Shown here: positions 3,520-6,432 of the stretch, one piece after another
Layout of the letters: each line of letters begins with the position of its first letter
Position numbering within the stretch: position 1 is the stretch's first letter
Source of the DNA: Candidatus Peribacteraceae bacterium
Lineage (GTDB): Bacteria > Patescibacteriota > Gracilibacteria > Peribacterales > Peribacteraceae
Direction: 5' to 3'
Length of the DNA stretch: 6,432 bases
Assembly: GCA_028717505.1 (NCBI GenBank)
Contig: JAQUNQ010000062.1
Coordinates: 1 to 6,432, forward strand
Translations under genes and position numbers: made by a program
The notes under the pieces: model-generated
What the model saw: only the letters and a program-made list of their open reading frames with translations
Told to the model about the DNA's origin: nothing
Database searches by the model: none

Positions 3520-4929
3520 TCACCCCACCGCCCCCTCCATCTGCAGCTCAATGAGCCGGTTCATCTCCACCGCGTACTCCAGCGGGAGGAGCCGCACGAT
3601 CGGCTCAATGAAGCCATTCACGATCATGGCCTTTGCCTCCTCTTCGGTGAGTCCGCGGGAAGTGAGGTAGAAGATATCCTCCGCGGAGAGTTTTCCCACC
3701 GTCGCCTCGTGCGCGATGGTGATGTCCTCCGTACGGACCTGCATGTCCGGGATCGTCTCGGTGCGGCTCGTGGCATCGAGGAGGAGGGCATCGCAGGAAA
3801 CATGCGCCGTCGCGCTACGCGCATCGGGCGTCACGCGCAGCGTCCCGCGGTACACCGCTCTCCCCCCGTCTCTACTCACAGACTTGCTCACCACGTTGCT
3901 CGAGGTATGCGGCGCCATGTGGTAAATCTTCGCCCCCGTGTCCTGCCACTGGCCTTTGCCGGCGAACGCCACCCCATAATGATCGCACCGCGCCCCCTCC
4001 CCCACGAGCATCGAACACGGATAGAGCATGGTTACGCCGCTCCCGAGATTCCCCCCCACCCATTCCATCACCGCGCCGCGCTCCACGATGGCACGCTTCG
4101 TATTCAGATTGAACGTGTCGCGGCTCCAGTTCTCCACGGAGGAGTAGCGCATGCGCGCACCGGGCTTCAGGAAGATCTCCACGCACCCCGCATGGAGCGC
4201 ATGACTCCCGTACTTCGGAGCGGAGCATCCCTCGATGTAGTGCACCTGCGCACCCTCCTCCACCACGATGAGCGTGTGCTCGAACTGCCCCATGTTCCGC
4301 GCATTCATCCGGAAGTACGCCTGTAGCGGCTCAGTCACCGTGACACCCGCTGGCACGTAGAGGAAGGTGCCCCCCGACCAGACAGCCCCATGCAGAGCCG
4401 CAAACTTGTGATCCGTCGGTGGCACGCACTTCATGAAGAAACGCTGCACCAGAGCAGGATGGAGACGGAGCGCGTCGTCGAGATCGAGGAAGATCACCCC
4501 CTGTGCTTTCCACTGCTCCTTGAGCCGATGATAAATGACTTCGCTCTCGTACTGCGCGCCTACCCCCGCGAGCACTTTGCGCTCCGCCTCAGGGATGCCG
4601 AGGCGATCGTAGACACGGCGGATCTCCTCCGGCACCTCGCCCCAGTCCTCCGTTTCCTCCACACCGGGATGGGCGTAGTAGATGATGTCATCGAGAGGCA
4701 GAGCTGAGAGATCTGGCCCCCATGCGGGGAGTGGCATTCGCTGAAACACACGGAAGCTCTGCAGCCGGTGCTGCAGCATCCATTTTGGCTCCCCCTTCTG
4801 GCCGGAAATTCTCCGGATGAGCTCCTCCGAGAGCCCGCGTTCCGCTCCGACGGCGTAGGGTGCCGGATTGGCCCCGGCCGTGACCGCAGGGCGGCGGCGG
4901 ACGGCCTTCGGAGAGGGTGACGAAGCCAT
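3520..4929 (-). CDS. sufB: Fe-S cluster assembly scaffold SufB
   Basis: SufB forms the SufBCD (or SufB2C2) complex in the cytosol and is the scaffold on which Fe-S clusters are assembled. From ATG 4929 it has 469 residues, the normal length. Family landmarks in order: GLSEELIRRIS at 32-42, WGEVPEEI near 96-103, FLYVPAGVTVTEP at 189-201, LIVVEEGAQVHYIEGCSAP at 220-238, HAGCVEIFLKPGARMRYSSV at 246-265, WSRDTFNLNTKRA near 268-280, AKIYHMAPHTSSNVVSKSVS at 333-352, CDALLLD at 379-385 and HEATVGKLSAEDIFYLTSRG at 407-426, then the C-terminal helices EEEAKAMIVNGFIEPI. By my alignment, the residue equal to the E. coli acceptor Cys405 is Val398 (PDMQVRTED), while His407 and Glu408 are kept. Longer in-frame starts at 5016 (TTG) and 4980 (ATG) add unlike, AT-rich sequence; a TACAAT box 10 nt before 4929 favours the ATG there. 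sufC is not beside it; the SufD-like gene is about 2.1 kb away. The gene diverges from the adaptor gene. Confidence 0.95.
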   Translation of the reverse strand: MASSPSPKAVRRRPAVTAGANPAPYAVGAERGLSEELIRRISGQKGEPKWMLQHRLQSFRVFQRMPLPAWGPDLSALPLDDIIYYAHPGVEETEDWGEVPEEIRRVYDRLGIPEAERKVLAGVGAQYESEVIYHRLKEQWKAQGVIFLDLDDALRLHPALVQRFFMKCVPPTDHKFAALHGAVWSGGTFLYVPAGVTVTEPLQAYFRMNARNMGQFEHTLIVVEEGAQVHYIEGCSAPKYGSHALHAGCVEIFLKPGARMRYSSVENWSRDTFNLNTKRAIVERGAVMEWVGGNLGSGVTMLYPCSMLVGEGARCDHYGVAFAGKGQWQDTGAKIYHMAPHTSSNVVSKSVSRDGGRAVYRGTLRVTPDARSATAHVSCDALLLDATSRTETIPDMQVRTEDITIAHEATVGKLSAEDIFYLTSRGLTEEEAKAMIVNGFIEPIVRLLPLEYAVEMNRLIELQMEGAVG

Positions 4930-4939
4930 GTGAGTCAGA

Positions 4940-4967
4940 ATTGTAGGAGAAACGCTAGAAATGACAC
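4940..4967 (-). promoter_or_regulatory. Candidate promoter of sufB, near-leaderless
   Basis: On the minus strand GTGTCA (4967-4962, 4/6 to the -35) and TACAAT (4945-4940) are spaced by 16 nt. The -10 ends 10 nt before the sufB ATG, so the message would have a leader of only a few nt and no Shine-Dalgarno. A TATAAA at 4977-4972 is an alternative -10 without a -35, giving a leader of about 36 nt. No Rrf2/IscR-like or Fur-like site that I recognise lies here. Confidence 0.45.
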
Positions 4968-5002
4968 GATTTTTATACATTAAAGAAGGATGGGAGAGAC
5001 TC

Positions 5003-5032
5003 TTGCTTTTATTCAATTTAATGGTGTATAAT
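5003..5032 (+). promoter_or_regulatory. Promoter of the HlyD-type gene, probably leaderless
   Basis: TTGCTT (5003-5008) and a perfect TATAAT (5027-5032) are spaced by 18 nt. Only 8 nt separate the -10 from the ATG at 5041, so transcription should begin within a base or two of the start codon. No Shine-Dalgarno could fit, which points to a leaderless message. Confidence 0.65.
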
Positions 5033-5040
5033 CAATTAAC

Positions 5041-6432
5041 ATGCCAAATTGGCGATCTCTCCCATCGGCGCTGTGGCAGCGGAGCCTCGGCTTCGTGAAG
5101 CGGCACTACATTCTCTCGCCCATCCTCGGAGTCGTCGCTCTCTTGTTTATCCTGCTCCTGTGGGCGATCTTCAAGCCGGCTGCTCCAGAATACATCACGG
5201 CTGTGGTGACCCGCGGAGACCTCGTGCAGAGGGTAGAGGCTGTGGGAACCATCACCTCCGACCGTGATCTGAATCTCAAATTCCCCACGACGGGGATCAT
5301 CGCGGAAGTCTTCGTGAAGGAGGGGGACAAAGTCACGGCAGGACAGGAACTCGCGAAGCTCCGAAATGATGCGCTCGCCGCGGATGTCGCATCTGCTGCC
5401 GCCCAGCTCGCATCCGCACAGGCAAACCTTCGGGAGCTCCAGGAAGGGACGCGCCCGGAGGATATCACCATCGCTCAGGCGGATGTCGCGAACAAGCGCG
5501 CACAGCTCGAGGCTGCGCGGACGACGCTCGCAGGCGCGCAGGAGAAGCGAAAAGTGAGCGAGCAGAAGCTCGAGACACTCAAGCAGGAAGCTTCCATCAA
5601 TCTCGCGAGCGACATCGAGTCGGCTGCAAGCAACTACACGAAGTATCTCACGACCGCCGATAATGCTCTGAAATCCCTCAATGATGTCTTTGTGGGTGAT
5701 CCTGTCGTGCGGTACTACGTCGAATTCTTCTCCCAGAGTGCCTATCTCGCATTCCGCGCCTCGTGGACGAGAGCACAGGGGGAAATGGATCAGCTCCTCG
5801 GAAACATGAGTAGCTTTGCAGATTACCAACAGGCAGTGGCTGCCATCCGTGATGCGCGTCCTGCGGTCGCCGATGTCGCGGATGTTATGAACCAGGCTTA
5901 CAACCTCATTGCGGGGCTCCCGGTCACGGACAGTTTCTCCATCGCGAATCGCGAGGAGCACAAAACCACGATCTCCACAGGAAGAACGAATGCACAGACC
6001 GCGCTGAGCGGACTCGATACGTCGATCTCGACGCTCCAGACCTCCACTGCGAGCTACGACACACTCATCGCGACGGAGGAGGCCACACTTACGACAGCCA
6101 TCAACACGGAGAAGTCCGCCACCGCGGACATCGCTACCTACGAGGCGACACTCCGCTCCCAGGAAGCCCAGTTGGCCCTGAAGATCGCCGGCCCGCGCAC
6201 CACGACCATCGCGGCATCCCGCGCGAGCGTGAATTCCGCCTACGCGAGCCTCAGCCGGGCACGCGCGAAGCTGGAGGATTCCATCATCCGCGCCCCGGCC
6301 GACGGGACCATCAACAAGGTGGACTTCAAGCTCGGAGAATTTACGGGCGATCCCGATAACATCGACCACTCCATCACAATTCTCGGCACTTCACCCTTCC
6401 GTATGGAGATGATCCTCTCGGAAGTGGATATA
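5041..6432 (+). CDS. HlyD/MacA-family periplasmic adaptor, 5' part
   Basis: Membrane-fusion (adaptor) proteins link an inner-membrane pump, often a MacB-type ABC transporter, to export across the envelope. The 464 codons seen run off the right edge. Residues 1-23 are short, basic and cytosolic. Residues 24-44 (ILSPILGVVALLFILLLWAI) are the single membrane anchor. Residues 52-107 are the first half of the lipoyl/barrel-sandwich domain (GDLVQRVEAVGTI, then TGIIAEVFVKEGDKVTAGQE). About 108-410 form a long Ala/Gln/Glu-rich helical hairpin, with GTRPEDI at 136-142 going out and KIAGPRTTTI at 381-390 coming back. The lipoyl domain resumes at 411-464 (LEDSIIRAPADGTINKVDFK). The helical part of about 300 residues is much longer than in MacA and includes a less regular section near 195-315, so an extra helical domain is likely. 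ATG 5041 is fixed by the TATAAT just upstream. Partner genes should lie to the right. Confidence 0.92.
   Translation, partial: MPNWRSLPSALWQRSLGFVKRHYILSPILGVVALLFILLLWAIFKPAAPEYITAVVTRGDLVQRVEAVGTITSDRDLNLKFPTTGIIAEVFVKEGDKVTAGQELAKLRNDALAADVASAAAQLASAQANLRELQEGTRPEDITIAQADVANKRAQLEAARTTLAGAQEKRKVSEQKLETLKQEASINLASDIESAASNYTKYLTTADNALKSLNDVFVGDPVVRYYVEFFSQSAYLAFRASWTRAQGEMDQLLGNMSSFADYQQAVAAIRDARPAVADVADVMNQAYNLIAGLPVTDSFSIANREEHKTTISTGRTNAQTALSGLDTSISTLQTSTASYDTLIATEEATLTTAINTEKSATADIATYEATLRSQEAQLALKIAGPRTTTIAASRASVNSAYASLSRARAKLEDSIIRAPADGTINKVDFKLGEFTGDPDNIDHSITILGTSPFRMEMILSEVDI

Noticed and set aside
3709..4326. 205-residue plus-strand open frame
   Set aside because: It is antisense to sufB, His/Arg-rich, with no recognisable domain.
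4930..5016. Longer sufB starts (TTG at 5016, ATG at 4980)
   Set aside because: The added residues are encoded by AT-rich promoter DNA and have no SufB character. The TTG start would also place the gene start within the divergent adaptor promoter.
5032..6369. 445-residue open frame on the minus strand
   Set aside because: It lies exactly opposite the adaptor gene, whose membrane anchor, split lipoyl domain and coiled coil are unmistakable. The minus frame is Arg/Gly/Cys-rich without motifs, as expected for the antisense of a GC-rich gene.
1..6432. Recoded TGA (Gly) as in Gracilibacteria/Absconditabacteria
   Set aside because: TGA ends sufB at the expected family C-terminus and ends two plus-strand genes; I see no in-frame TGA in conserved regions.
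1..6432. CRISPR array, tRNA, rRNA, insertion sequence or phage attachment site
   Set aside because: No regularly spaced repeats, no cloverleaf with a CCA end, no transposase motif and no flanking terminal repeats were found. The hairpins at 2623-2709 were considered as a tRNA and lack its arm geometry.

Overview
The window looks like chromosomal DNA from an uncultured, GC-rich bacterium. Genes are short, closely packed and on both strands, and several encode small unrecognised proteins. Most starts lack a Shine-Dalgarno sequence and some promoters sit almost on the start codon. The long-hairpin membrane-fusion protein and the C-terminal CPKC-type fragment at the left edge recall Patescibacteria (CPR) genomes. 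That placement is an inference from style and memory, not from a marker gene. TGA serves as a true stop for sufB and for two plus-strand genes, so the TGA=Gly code of Gracilibacteria/Absconditabacteria does not apply.

Layout, left to right: the 3' end of a plus-strand gene (1-144); a Lys/Glu-rich LEA-like protein on the minus strand (163-489); a hairpin-rich intergenic stretch (about 528-710); a short SufD-like protein on minus (709-1389, with open coding sequence further upstream); a divergent small hypothetical gene on plus (1527-1892); a coiled-coil hypothetical on minus (1895-2578); a double hairpin or terminator (2623-2709); an exported coiled-coil protein on minus (2709-3302) behind a leader that can fold as a pseudoknot; a near-consensus promoter with overlapping dyads (3419-3464); sufB on minus (3520-4929); and, divergent from sufB, the first 464 codons of a HlyD/MacA-type adaptor (5041 to the right edge).

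The recognisable biology is iron-sulfur cluster assembly (SufB and a SufD-like partner, with no SufC ATPase in view) and envelope export (the adaptor, presumably followed by an ABC or other transporter beyond the window). SufB and SufD are about 2.1 kb apart, separated by three unrelated genes, one of them on the opposite strand, so they are not a simple operon here.

I find no mobile element, CRISPR array, rRNA or tRNA. No complete new multi-gene system is evident. The most interesting unexplained signals are at the RNA and promoter level: the interleaved inverted repeats in the leader at 3332-3402, the dyads over the promoter at 3435-3464, the stacked hairpins at 604-706 followed by a terminator-like hairpin, and the missing canonical start codon of the sufD-like gene.
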